DNA of 25,098 nt from a virus. This document shows, piece after piece, positions 8,937-17,053 of the stretch. How positions within the stretch are numbered: the stretch's first letter is position 1; each line of letters begins with the position of its first letter. The notes beneath the pieces were generated by a model. The model saw only the letters and a program-made list of their open reading frames with translations, was not told where the DNA came from and made no database searches. The stretch lies in IMG/VR virus record IMGVR_UViG_3300014903_000015, positions 1 through 25,098 of that record; one strand, 5' to 3'. Both the position numbers and the translations under genes were made by a program.

Positions 8937-11900
8937 TACATTCTATTTGAAGGTCTGAAATACGTTAACAAATTAGTGAAAATTATTCTTTCATCAATAC
9001 TATTGTCAAATACAAAGGTAAGCTTTATGTATTTACCTCGCATACGATTAAGTTGATCAACAGTTCTTAAAGGCGCTCTCAGTATTTGTTCTAAATACTT
9101 CCAACGTGTATCAGAAGTCATATCAATAATAAAGTTTTGATCCTGAGTTTCCATTACAATTTCTTTAATCATTGTCTCAGCATTCTCATTAATATTCATT
9201 CGAATGGTTCCGAAAACTTTTGCAAGTGAAGGAATATCATTCACAACAACTGTAACCTTAGAATCAAATACATTTCCAAAGTAACTTCCTCTTGGACCTG
9301 AATCATGAAGCCATAATTGATTATTACTTTGAGCATTAAATTGATAAACAAAGTTCTTAAACGGTAAAGCGTAAGTAAGACTAAACAAAGAAGGAGTATC
9401 AACGAACTTATCTGTTATCTCATTATAAAGTATTGTATTAGCAAAAGGTCTTATTTCTCCATCAGGTGTGTTTACAAAATGGAACATAGCCTCTTCATTT
9501 TCAAAATCGAAAACAGAGATTATTCCTTTGCCACCTAAAGGATTGTCTTCTAAATCAAGACTTGGAGCATATAAATTCACATATGAATTAATATTTCGAT
9601 CATCTGAAATTGAGTTAGAACCATCTTGCGCAAACCTCATGATATCTTTCTTAAACACATCAACCCAATAAAGAGCTTTTCCTGAATTTATTAAAGACCA
9701 TTGATGCTGATTACCATTTACAACAGAGATATAATCAACCCCATCTAATTTTGAACCAACACCTGTATAAAGATTTCCAAGATTTTGATCAACTAAAGCA
9801 CCTCTATCAAATGCTCTTAGTCTACCAAAAGCTCCAAACTGGAAAGAGTAAATTTGATTAAAGATGTACTCAGAACTAGTAATAGGCCCATACACACCTT
9901 TAAGGTCAGTAAAATCATTCGCTAAGAATATTCTGAATCTATCAATATTTTCACCATAAATTTTAACATCAGAATATCTCCAACGAATAGGGAATTTATT
10001 TAGATCTTTAAATTGAGAAAACAAACCAAAGTATTCTCTCAAGTTTGCAGATAAAAATAAAACTCCAGAAATATTAAACTCTTCAACATTAGAATCAGCA
10101 ACTACAGTTTGGCCATAGTCTTTATTTTTATAATCCCAGCTTAAGAACAAACCATTTTGAATCCAAGGAGTTATCACATCTGTTCCGAAAAAAGCAGCAG
10201 CAGGTTGTATTCCGATATCAGGCCACATAGGATTTCTACCACCAACATCTTGAGCTTGTCTTAATGGATGGTGTATATCCGACTCCAAAGGAAATAAGTG
10301 ACCCATTCCATAATCAGAATAAGCATCATTATCTTGAAATGTATTATCTAAAAGAATACCATATATTCTAGCAAAACCATGATAATCTAAAAAACAATCA
10401 CCACCAAAAACCTCAACATCATTTATAACATCAGGGTCTGCAATTGAAGGATTGTTTACCGGTTGAAAATGTCCAGTAGAAATGAATCTTGTTTGTTCAA
10501 TTGAAGATGCAGTTACACCTCCATAAGGACTAGAGTTTGGTCTTATATAGTTAGATATGAAATATGAAGCAAGTTGTTTTTCACTTCTGTCTTCATAACA
10601 AAAAGCACTACTAGCTGTACCAATATTACCATGAAATAAAAGTATAGTTCTATTTTTACCGTGACCATAAAGATCAGATTTACCCACTGTATTACCTGCT
10701 TGAAAGAAGGCATGAGGCTCTGGGTTTGGAGTTGAAACACCGGCCTCAATACCAAACGAATTGTAAAAATCTAAAGAACCTACATAGTTTTCAATCTTAC
10801 CTTCAGGAGTTCCACCATAATCAGCAAGTCTTAAATCTTGTATTTCACATTGATCACCAAGTAAAGGATATGGAGCATCAGCTGTATAATGATATTCACT
10901 ATCAGTACAATCAAGCTTTTGAATAACATAATTATTATAATGCATGTACTGTCTCCATCTAGGTTCATCATCACCAATCATTTCTGATTGAGAACATACA
11001 CCAACTAATTTCACTCTATCTATTTGTTGAGGCACTGGAAGTCTAGCAATATCAAAATCAATATCAGGCATATATAAAGTAGAAGTATTTGGTCTTACTT
11101 GAAATCTACTATCTGACTCTTGAGCTCCAGTATCTTTTTCTAAATGATAAAAAGCTTTTGATTGCTTAGGCCAATCTAATTTAATTGTATTCCCAGCATC
11201 TCCTGGAACCATTGGGGTGATAGTATTTATTCCAAACCAATTTTGTGTGGGAGAAGGCAACGGAGTAGTATAACCCTGTTCTCTAACACAAGGCATTATC
11301 AAACCTTGTCCAAGAATCTGAGTATCACGCTCAGCTCTTACAATCATAAAACCACTAATTCTTGATTTTAAATTAGTGATATCTATACCGCTAAATTTGA
11401 AACCAAGTATTCTTAACCGAGCTAAAGCACTAGCTCCAGTTTCACCATTAAGAACAGGTTCTTCACCTACTTCAGTTCCGTTTTCAGTAGTTCTAAAGTA
11501 GTCTCCATAATTATAAGAACCAATGTCTGTTGTTCCATCAGACTTTAATCTTGTCCAACTAATTTCTTCTTCATGTTGATTTTGAACAGCAACATCAGCA
11601 AGGTGATAAGTAAAGCTTGGATTACCAGCTATATCAAAAAAGACAATTCCAAACCTATATGTTTCACCTCTCCAAAATCCTTGGTATTGATGTGAGACTT
11701 GGGTTCCTTTATAATTTATATAATCATTATTGACTGTGTAATCTTCAGTATGAGATTGATTTAATCTCTTCGTAGAAATACCAGTCTTTGGCACTTGATG
11801 TGTAATCGGATCAAAACCAGCTGTAGGTTGTATATCTGCAGGTGGTGGATTTAGAGTAATCAATCTTCTTTCATCCGATCGCATTAATCTAAAACTAGGT

Positions 11901-13003
11901 TCAATAGTTAAATTCACCAATAGATCTTCCTGCTCATCTTCTGTTAATCGAAAAAACCTTTCATTAACATTCCCTTTGTATAAAACGTCATCTTTAATGT
12001 CGATTGTTTTAGCACCTTCAAAGGACACACGTTGAGCAGGGATTTCTAAAGGGTCTATTGGAGTTCCTGAATTAGACACATGATCAAACTCCATTGATGT
12101 ACCAGTAATCGTTGTCCGAGCAAATATGTTAGATTCAAAAGGAGAATCATCAGCTATATAGTGCACATATGCTATTTCAATCTCAACATATCTATCGTCA
12201 ATACCAACTATTTGCAACCTATTCCCTTTGCCACTATTAACGAAAGTCTCTGTTCCCTCCATTTCATATTCATTCCAATTTGTTGGATTTATAGAATCTT
12301 GAGTAACAAACAAAGGAAGCATTGGTGGATACCATGGAGTAGCATATCCATCTTGAGTAATCAATCGATAAGAATAAACATATTGACCAGCTGGAATATT
12401 TCCACCAATAGTTTGTTTAAACTTCATTATTCCCATAAGGAATTCTGATTGTTCATTTACCGAGTGTGGTGTATTTGTGACCGCAGAGTAATTACTAGCC
12501 AAATTAAGATTACCACCATCAAACTTAAAGGTAAAAGCACGAGGGGGGTTACTATCATCTTCAACACCATCAACCCAGTAGAGCCTATGACAACTAGGAT
12601 TTTCATAAACACCCTTAGCTTCAATTTGATTTTTGATAAGGAAAGTAAACTTGTCAGAAAAAGAATCATCACTCATTAATGTTTTATATGAGTTCTGAAC
12701 ACCAAACTCATCAAATGTTATTAAAGCAATTTCACCAACAGCTTCATCTTCTCTAACCAAATAAAGAATTAACAAGTTGTTAATTATTGTATATCCTAAA
12801 GGTCTATAATCACCAGCAGCTTCAGGGTTTAAAGTGATAGCTACTGAATTACCTTTTGAATTAACCCAACTAATTGAAGCTTGATCATTATATATAACCC
12901 TTCCGTTTTCACTAAGAATATAAGAATCTTTCCCTATTGCCATTAAATCAAAATCAAGATTTAATCCACCAGAAAAAGTATTTGAAGCTCTTTGTTTAGC
13001 CAT
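8936..13003 (-). CDS. Tail stabilisation / 'muzzle'-type protein, 1355 residues
   Basis: By position and size this corresponds to the large tail stabilisation protein of crAss-like phages (gp75 of p-crAssphage; the muzzle of the PhicrAss001 virion), which forms the distal part of the short tail. The N-terminus has the family-like pattern FSGGLNLDFDLMAIGKDSYI...NGRV. The body is rich in aromatic, Gly, Asp and Asn residues with beta-strand patterning. It includes a segment read as paired strands, GQYVYSYRLITQDGYATPWYPP, around residues 205-230. The end carries RMRGKYIKLTF followed by ERIIFTNLLTYFRP. No transmembrane or enzymatic motif is visible. Its ATG overlaps the stop of the tail tubular gene as TAATG, and its own stop overlaps the next start in the same way. 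The assignment rests on motif recall and synteny, not on a search. Confidence 0.85.
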   Translation of the reverse strand: MAKQRASNTFSGGLNLDFDLMAIGKDSYILSENGRVIYNDQASISWVNSKGNSVAITLNPEAAGDYRPLGYTIINNLLILYLVREDEAVGEIALITFDEFGVQNSYKTLMSDDSFSDKFTFLIKNQIEAKGVYENPSCHRLYWVDGVEDDSNPPRAFTFKFDGGNLNLASNYSAVTNTPHSVNEQSEFLMGIMKFKQTIGGNIPAGQYVYSYRLITQDGYATPWYPPMLPLFVTQDSINPTNWNEYEMEGTETFVNSGKGNRLQIVGIDDRYVEIEIAYVHYIADDSPFESNIFARTTITGTSMEFDHVSNSGTPIDPLEIPAQRVSFEGAKTIDIKDDVLYKGNVNERFFRLTEDEQEDLLVNLTIEPSFRLMRSDERRLITLNPPPADIQPTAGFDPITHQVPKTGISTKRLNQSHTEDYTVNNDYINYKGTQVSHQYQGFWRGETYRFGIVFFDIAGNPSFTYHLADVAVQNQHEEEISWTRLKSDGTTDIGSYNYGDYFRTTENGTEVGEEPVLNGETGASALARLRILGFKFSGIDITNLKSRISGFMIVRAERDTQILGQGLIMPCVREQGYTTPLPSPTQNWFGINTITPMVPGDAGNTIKLDWPKQSKAFYHLEKDTGAQESDSRFQVRPNTSTLYMPDIDFDIARLPVPQQIDRVKLVGVCSQSEMIGDDEPRWRQYMHYNNYVIQKLDCTDSEYHYTADAPYPLLGDQCEIQDLRLADYGGTPEGKIENYVGSLDFYNSFGIEAGVSTPNPEPHAFFQAGNTVGKSDLYGHGKNRTILLFHGNIGTASSAFCYEDRSEKQLASYFISNYIRPNSSPYGGVTASSIEQTRFISTGHFQPVNNPSIADPDVINDVEVFGGDCFLDYHGFARIYGILLDNTFQDNDAYSDYGMGHLFPLESDIHHPLRQAQDVGGRNPMWPDIGIQPAAAFFGTDVITPWIQNGLFLSWDYKNKDYGQTVVADSNVEEFNISGVLFLSANLREYFGLFSQFKDLNKFPIRWRYSDVKIYGENIDRFRIFLANDFTDLKGVYGPITSSEYIFNQIYSFQFGAFGRLRAFDRGALVDQNLGNLYTGVGSKLDGVDYISVVNGNQHQWSLINSGKALYWVDVFKKDIMRFAQDGSNSISDDRNINSYVNLYAPSLDLEDNPLGGKGIISVFDFENEEAMFHFVNTPDGEIRPFANTILYNEITDKFVDTPSLFSLTYALPFKNFVYQFNAQSNNQLWLHDSGPRGSYFGNVFDSKVTVVVNDIPSLAKVFGTIRMNINENAETMIKEIVMETQDQNFIIDMTSDTRWKYLEQILRAPLRTVDQLNRMRGKYIKLTFVFDNSIDERIIFTNLLTYFRPSNRM

Positions 13004-14196
13004 TAGAAAAAGTTTTTATTTGGTAATGGTATTAATTGGTTCCAGGCATTAGCAAGGTATTGCAACTCATCTTCATTAGGCAATTCATCATCACCTCTAG
13101 CTTGGCCACAAAGCCAATACCATCTATCTTCTAACTTTTGAAAAGCTTGGCCTGATATCTTTCCTCTTGTAAAATTAGCCCATTGAGATTGCCACATTAA
13201 ATAATGAGTTACTGCATCTTCATGAACCTCATCAATCATAGGCCACCCCTCTTCGTCTAATTGTATTCCCATATAGCTTATACCCACTTTACCCTCTTTA
13301 AGGCCACTAAAGTGAATATAACCATTGCTAATTGAATATTTAGATGTAGTATAACTACCATGTCCAAAACCATTCCCAGTAACTCCTTCAAGAATTGGAG
13401 AATCAGAATTCATACCATCATTCAAATGATGAGTGGCTTTGTTCGCTAAATTTGAACTAGTACTTTTGATATTAACTTTACAATTTTCTGGATCAGAAGT
13501 AGCTTCTTCAACAGGTAGTATTCTTCTTTGAATAACTCTAGTAGTGATATTTCCAGTCAAACTTGTAGTTGAAACAACCACATTCATGTTGATCAAAGGT
13601 GTATCTCCAATTATCTGGAACCAAGTAGAATCTGGAACAGCAGTATATGGTGGATTAACAGTATTTATTTGTTGAACAAAAGCAGCAACAATACTGTTTA
13701 AATTATCCCCCGGCATCACAGTATAGTTATAGATATTTGTAGAAACATTCCCACAGTTATCATTTGATACTGTAACGTTAATTACATCACCATCACTAAA
13801 AATACCAGATAAATCTATTTGATGAGCATTAGGAACTCCAGGATGAGCTTGTCTAACTTTGTTTCCATTATTGAAATCATTTGGATCATCAATTTTAGCC
13901 GGAGCTGAACCTTTATGGAAATGAGTAAAATCTTTAAATGTAACTTCAAGATGATCATTATCTTTCTTCAAAGCAATAAGATGAACATATCCAGCTGGCA
14001 AACAAGCTCTATAGTTTTTTACATCTATCTCACATTCAAATTTTTCATAGGAGCTCTTACTTCCTATTTTTAATTGAGCATCAACAGCCCAATTAGCCAT
14101 AGAACTAATCCTACTAGAAACATCTTCTAATTGAAGTTTGTCAACAACATTACCAATTATCCTTCTAATTGATACTTTATTTTTTACATCTCCCAT
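13003..14196 (-). CDS. Tail tubular / head-tail connector protein (P22 gp4-like), 397 residues
   Basis: The N-terminal 100 residues (SIRRIIGNVVDKLQ, then WAVDAQLKIGS, then NYRACLPAGYVHLIAL) follow the pattern of the crAss-like tail tubular/connector family. So does the C-terminal 90 residues (QLDEEGWPMI, EDAVTHYLMWQSQWANF, WYWLCGQARGDDELP). The partner would be the portal and ring stack on one side and the stabilisation protein, encoded next, on the other. Residues about 135-225 look like an extra beta domain (GDVINVTV, then YNYTVMPGD, then PPYTA) that resembles part of the 228-residue protein. The gene is coupled by TAATG overlaps at both ends. The family call is fairly confident; the inserted-domain interpretation is inference. 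Confidence 0.83.
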   Translation of the reverse strand: MGDVKNKVSIRRIIGNVVDKLQLEDVSSRISSMANWAVDAQLKIGSKSSYEKFECEIDVKNYRACLPAGYVHLIALKKDNDHLEVTFKDFTHFHKGSAPAKIDDPNDFNNGNKVRQAHPGVPNAHQIDLSGIFSDGDVINVTVSNDNCGNVSTNIYNYTVMPGDNLNSIVAAFVQQINTVNPPYTAVPDSTWFQIIGDTPLINMNVVVSTTSLTGNITTRVIQRRILPVEEATSDPENCKVNIKSTSSNLANKATHHLNDGMNSDSPILEGVTGNGFGHGSYTTSKYSISNGYIHFSGLKEGKVGISYMGIQLDEEGWPMIDEVHEDAVTHYLMWQSQWANFTRGKISGQAFQKLEDRWYWLCGQARGDDELPNEDELQYLANAWNQLIPLPNKNFF

Positions 14197-14669
14197 TACT
14201 TTATATTTTGAACATAACTTGGTGAACCGGTCCTCCCGTAATTATCTAAATTCATTTCTGAATAATCTTTCTTAAGAACAAAAAAGTTATGGTATATTAA
14301 TTTCTTCCATTTCTTGGATGGCACGAATTTGAACATTCTCCACTTCTTACCACAATCCCAAAACATAAATGGGAACTTACCATCTCTTAATTCTACCTTT
14401 TCTGTTTTACGTACTCTAACGCCATTTTCTACAACAAAGTAAGTCTTAGTAGGATGATAACGAATACATAGCGTAGAGATTACGAAAAGATGCCCCATCT
14501 TATTATGTAAGGACATTATTGAACCCTTATTTATAATTTCCTCCATCCAATACTTAAAATACAAATTTATTACCCTAGTGAAAGAAGCGATATTAACATG
14601 TTCTTTGTTCTTTAAGTTTTTAACATCTGATCTTAGTTCATCAACAACTTCATTGTAAACTCCAGACAT
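14196..14669 (-). CDS. IHF/HU-like protein of crAss-like phage neck module, 157 residues
   Basis: The start is placed at ATG 14669 (MSGVYNEVVD), 7 bases after the stop of the preceding gene. A longer frame from TTG 14735 would overlap that gene by about 60 bases. The protein is basic. Residues 28-64 (FTRVINLYFKYWMEEIINKG, then LHNKMGHLFV) match the helix-helix-strand core of the family annotated as 'integration host factor subunit' or transcriptional regulator next to the tail tubular gene in crAss-like genomes. Residues 95-130 hold many aromatics and lysines (FMFWDCGKKWRMFKFVPSKK). Given its place among neck genes it may be a structural ring component rather than a DNA-bending regulator; the sequence alone does not decide. 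Its stop overlaps the next ATG as TAATG. Confidence 0.75.
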   Translation of the reverse strand: MSGVYNEVVDELRSDVKNLKNKEHVNIASFTRVINLYFKYWMEEIINKGSIMSLHNKMGHLFVISTLCIRYHPTKTYFVVENGVRVRKTEKVELRDGKFPFMFWDCGKKWRMFKFVPSKKWKKLIYHNFFVLKKDYSEMNLDNYGRTGSPSYVQNIK

Positions 14670-14676
14670 TGTGTAT

Positions 14677-15396
14677 TCACCCTTGCGGTTCTGAAGTTTG
14701 TATCTCATTTCTAGCGTTATTAAGTAAACTTTCAACAGTTTGTAAAGTCATTCCTAATTCTTTTTGCATAATGTTTGTTGATATGAATTCAAACAAATTC
14801 ATTGTCAAAGGATACTGATGAACAGCATCATCAAAGCAAACCTCAACACATTCGCCTTCTTCATTTTCTTCAATCCATTTTAATTGAGTAGGATCCTCAA
14901 CAACACCTCTAGCATTAACATATTTTATTCCCTCATCCTTCTTGGATAAACCAATATAAACTGTTGTTCCAACAATAAAGTATCGTGTGATTAAATGACC
15001 AAACCTTGTTTCACTAACAAACTCATGAGTGTTAGCATCATCTTTTTGGAAATTAGTTTGCTTATCAATTTTACCAATAAAAAGAAGAGCTCTATTTTTT
15101 GGAAGGTCAACCAAATTAGGAATAACAACCTTCATTATTTTACAACCCCACTCAATACCCTGACAATTAACTGTATCAGATTGATCAATTTCTTGCAACT
15201 CTAAAATTCCGAAATCAGAAACCAATTGAGGGTTAATATCTTTTCCGTAATTAGTTTTTTGCTCAATACCGACTGCTCGATAACCTTGAATCCAAAACTT
15301 AATTTGTCTGATACCTAAAGTATCGTCATCAGAATTACCAGCACCTGCTCTAGCTATGTTTCTGAAATTGTATGCCCATTGATCTAGTGTTGCCAT
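14677..15396 (-). CDS. Neck/ring structural protein, 239 residues
   Basis: ATG start (MATLDQWAYN) lies only 5 bases after the T-tract of the terminator at 15402-15434. The N-terminus YNFRNIARAGAGNSDDDTLG followed by IRQIKFWIQGYRA fits a family found in the connector region of many Bacteroidota phages: an N-terminal helix, a Gly/Asp loop, and an 'RQI.F.I..YRA' helix. The middle is beta-rich (RALLFIGKI, RYFIVGTTVYIGL). The C-terminus is helical (NLFEFISTNIMQKELGM). There is no catalytic signature. The stop is TGA, one of the few non-TAA stops here. A ring or neck role between portal and tail tube is inferred from synteny. Confidence 0.82.
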   Translation of the reverse strand: MATLDQWAYNFRNIARAGAGNSDDDTLGIRQIKFWIQGYRAVGIEQKTNYGKDINPQLVSDFGILELQEIDQSDTVNCQGIEWGCKIMKVVIPNLVDLPKNRALLFIGKIDKQTNFQKDDANTHEFVSETRFGHLITRYFIVGTTVYIGLSKKDEGIKYVNARGVVEDPTQLKWIEENEEGECVEVCFDDAVHQYPLTMNLFEFISTNIMQKELGMTLQTVESLLNNARNEIQTSEPQG

Positions 15397-15401
15397 ATGT
15401 C

Positions 15402-15434
15402 AAAAAAAAAGGGTGTCGCAAAACACGACACCCT
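15402..15434 (-). terminator. Strong factor-independent terminator after the 228-residue gene
   Basis: Read on the minus strand, GGGTGTCG pairs with CGACACCC around the 7-base loop TGTTTTG. The stem extends by one A-T pair and is followed at once by nine T residues. It begins about 21 bases after the stop of the 228-residue gene and ends 5 bases before the ATG of the 239-residue gene, so it separates the head block from the neck and tail block. Confidence 0.9.
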
Positions 15435-15455
15435 CAAATTTACAAAATTTCTCAA

Positions 15456-16142
15456 TTATAATCCATTGATTAAAGTTGCAAAGGCATTTCCTTCACCAGG
15501 AGTACCATACCAATAGACTTCACGAGCTCTTTTGGTTTTTGCATCAACAGACCCAATTGGAACCTCTGGAGAATAATCGAATCTCACAGTATCGTATGAC
15601 GCCAAATTGATGTCATTTGGATCGATACCCTTATCAATTAAATCTTGAGGTTGACCTTCTGAAATTGTTCCAACAGCAGGGCCTACAACAATAGTACCAG
15701 CTGACGAATCAGTTGAACCACTACCTTCGATACCTTTACTGTCATCATTCTTAGCAGTAACAGTCGTTACAGCAGCAGCAGAAGCAGCAGTGTAAGGAGC
15801 ATCAGCTAAACCATCTGTCTGAATTTTTGTTGCAAAATATGCAGCAATATCAGCCAAAGCAGTTCCACCAGAAGGCACAGTATGACGATAGATTTTTTTC
15901 CATTTCTGAGCGCTTCTATCGTTTGAGCATACAGTTACTACGATTTGGTCACCTACAGCGTAAGTACCTCCAAACGTAATCGGAAAGTTGAAGTTAACCC
16001 CAACCGCTGGTGCGATAAACACAGCATTACCTTGTAAAGCCGAAACCGGAACAACAAAGCTAGGTGTGATATCAACTAAACCGTTTGTAACAGAAGGAGT
16101 ATGTCCTTCGGCTACAACAGCAATATAATCTCTTCCTATCAT
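15456..16142 (-). CDS. Beta-rich virion protein, candidate head decoration/fibre protein, 228 residues
   Basis: ATG start (MIGRDYIAVV) follows an A-rich leader that shares GTTTAATTAAAAAA with the capsid gene. Composition is Ala, Val, Gly and Thr-rich with few Lys and Gln compared with its neighbours, typical of an abundant extracellular beta protein. The N-terminal 60 residues form short strands (VVPVSALQGNAVFIAP). Residues 63-130 carry GDQIVVTVCSND, then YRHTVPSGG, then DAPYTAA, resembling residues 136-190 of the tail tubular protein. A CAG-rich tract near 15770-15790 encodes Ala/Ser repeats. It is the last gene before a strong terminator. I do not recognise a named family. A head-surface role is inferred from location and composition; a neck component is the main alternative. 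Confidence 0.83.
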   Translation of the reverse strand: MIGRDYIAVVAEGHTPSVTNGLVDITPSFVVPVSALQGNAVFIAPAVGVNFNFPITFGGTYAVGDQIVVTVCSNDRSAQKWKKIYRHTVPSGGTALADIAAYFATKIQTDGLADAPYTAASAAAVTTVTAKNDDSKGIEGSGSTDSSAGTIVVGPAVGTISEGQPQDLIDKGIDPNDINLASYDTVRFDYSPEVPIGSVDAKTKRAREVYWYGTPGEGNAFATLINGL

Positions 16143-16150
16143 GATTATGA

Positions 16151-16164
16151 TTTTTTAATTAAAC
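16151..16164 (-). promoter_or_regulatory. A-rich translation leader before the 228-residue gene
   Basis: GTTTAATTAAAAAA on the minus strand lies 8 bases before the ATG and is identical over 14 bases to the leader of the major capsid gene. There is no Shine-Dalgarno sequence. A-rich leaders drive efficient initiation in Bacteroidota, so this may be an initiation enhancer; that role is inferred. Confidence 0.35.
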
Positions 16165-16173
16165 ATTTATTTT

Positions 16174-16425
16174 TTACCTTCTTCCATTAGACACAATAAC
16201 TGTGCGTCTTCCGGCTTTAGGTTTTTTCACAAGCAAAGTTTTAGCTTTTTCCTCAAACTCTTTCAAAACAGGATATTTTGATAAGTCTAAGTTTCCACCA
16301 TGATCACGCTTAGCAATAAGTTTTACCAACTCAGGTTTCTTCATTGATGAATAACCTGAAATTTTCAAATCTTTAGCTAAGGCTGTGATACCTTTACTAG
16401 TGAGTTTTTCTAATTCCTTTTTCAT
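16174..16425 (-). CDS. Small SAP/Rho-N-like domain protein, 83 residues
   Basis: The ATG overlaps the stop of the connector gene as TAATG. Residues 12-43 (ITALAKDLKISGYSSMKKPE, then LVKLIAKR) match the helix-extended loop-helix pattern of the SAP or Rho N-terminal type: 'LA..L.I.GYS.MKK.EL...I'. Such domains usually bind nucleic acid. The C-terminus is strongly basic (VKKPKAGRRTVIVSNGRR). There is no membrane segment. A virion DNA-contacting or assembly role is possible, but its place in a structural operon could equally mean a small connector accessory. The domain call rests on pattern only. Confidence 0.78.
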   Translation of the reverse strand: MKKELEKLTSKGITALAKDLKISGYSSMKKPELVKLIAKRDHGGNLDLSKYPVLKEFEEKAKTLLVKKPKAGRRTVIVSNGRR

Positions 16426-17051
16426 TACTCTTGATTGTTGATTTCATTTAACTGGACTTGATAACCATCAAACCCTTCAATAGTAGCTAGCATCATTCGA
16501 ATTGCAATGTTAACGATCTCTTCATGAGTATGCTCAGGTAAATCACAATTCACAGGAGTTGTAATGTTTACCACAGCAGGTCTCTTTAAATAAACCATTC
16601 TCAATTCTTCAGGAGTGTTATCAGAATAAACTTGTATAGTTTTATTCCCACCCTGAACATTCTGCAGATACTGAGGATATAAATCCTCTGCCTTATTAAA
16701 AGGATCTCTTTGAGTTTCAGCGAAATCATCATGCTGAACTGGTGGAACTGGTAAACCAGTTTTAAGCCCACAGCCAGTTTCGATATCAGCTTCAATTCTT
16801 AAAACGAATAAAAAATCCGCTATAGCCGTCAAGTCGATAATATCGGTATTAGCAAACGGTATAGTATCACTAACTAGAGTTAACAAATCCTCTCTGACCT
16901 TTTCACCAGTCTCAAATGCCTTGTGCTTATTTTTCGTGTACTCCATTATGGCTTGGTTAATAAAACTGTCTTTTTCGACTGGAGTAAACCACTCGCTATT
17001 AGCTTTATCAATTCGCTCATCAGCGTATACGTGCATTTCGGCAATTGTCAT
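16425..17051 (-). CDS. Head-tail connector/adaptor-like protein, 208 residues
   Basis: ATG start (MTIAEMHVYADERIDKANSE) is 2 bases after the preceding TAG stop. The N-terminal helices (TPVEKDSFINQAIMEYTKNK), the central region, and the C-terminal PEHTHEEIVNIAIRMMLATI helix resemble a structural family common in Bacteroidota and crAss-like phages in which a conserved P..HEEIV..A helix ends a small connector protein. Its position after the capsid and before the neck genes supports an adaptor on the portal. No catalytic residues are visible. The stop overlaps the following ATG (TAATG). The exact ring in the stack cannot be assigned from sequence alone. Confidence 0.8.
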   Translation of the reverse strand: MTIAEMHVYADERIDKANSEWFTPVEKDSFINQAIMEYTKNKHKAFETGEKVREDLLTLVSDTIPFANTDIIDLTAIADFLFVLRIEADIETGCGLKTGLPVPPVQHDDFAETQRDPFNKAEDLYPQYLQNVQGGNKTIQVYSDNTPEELRMVYLKRPAVVNITTPVNCDLPEHTHEEIVNIAIRMMLATIEGFDGYQVQLNEINNQE

Positions 17052-17053
17052 AT

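Noticed and set aside
14670-14735. Upstream TTG start giving a 179-residue IHF-like protein
   Set aside because: It would overlap the preceding gene by about 60 bases, and the added residues look like out-of-frame translation. ATG 14669 fits the tight spacing of the operon.
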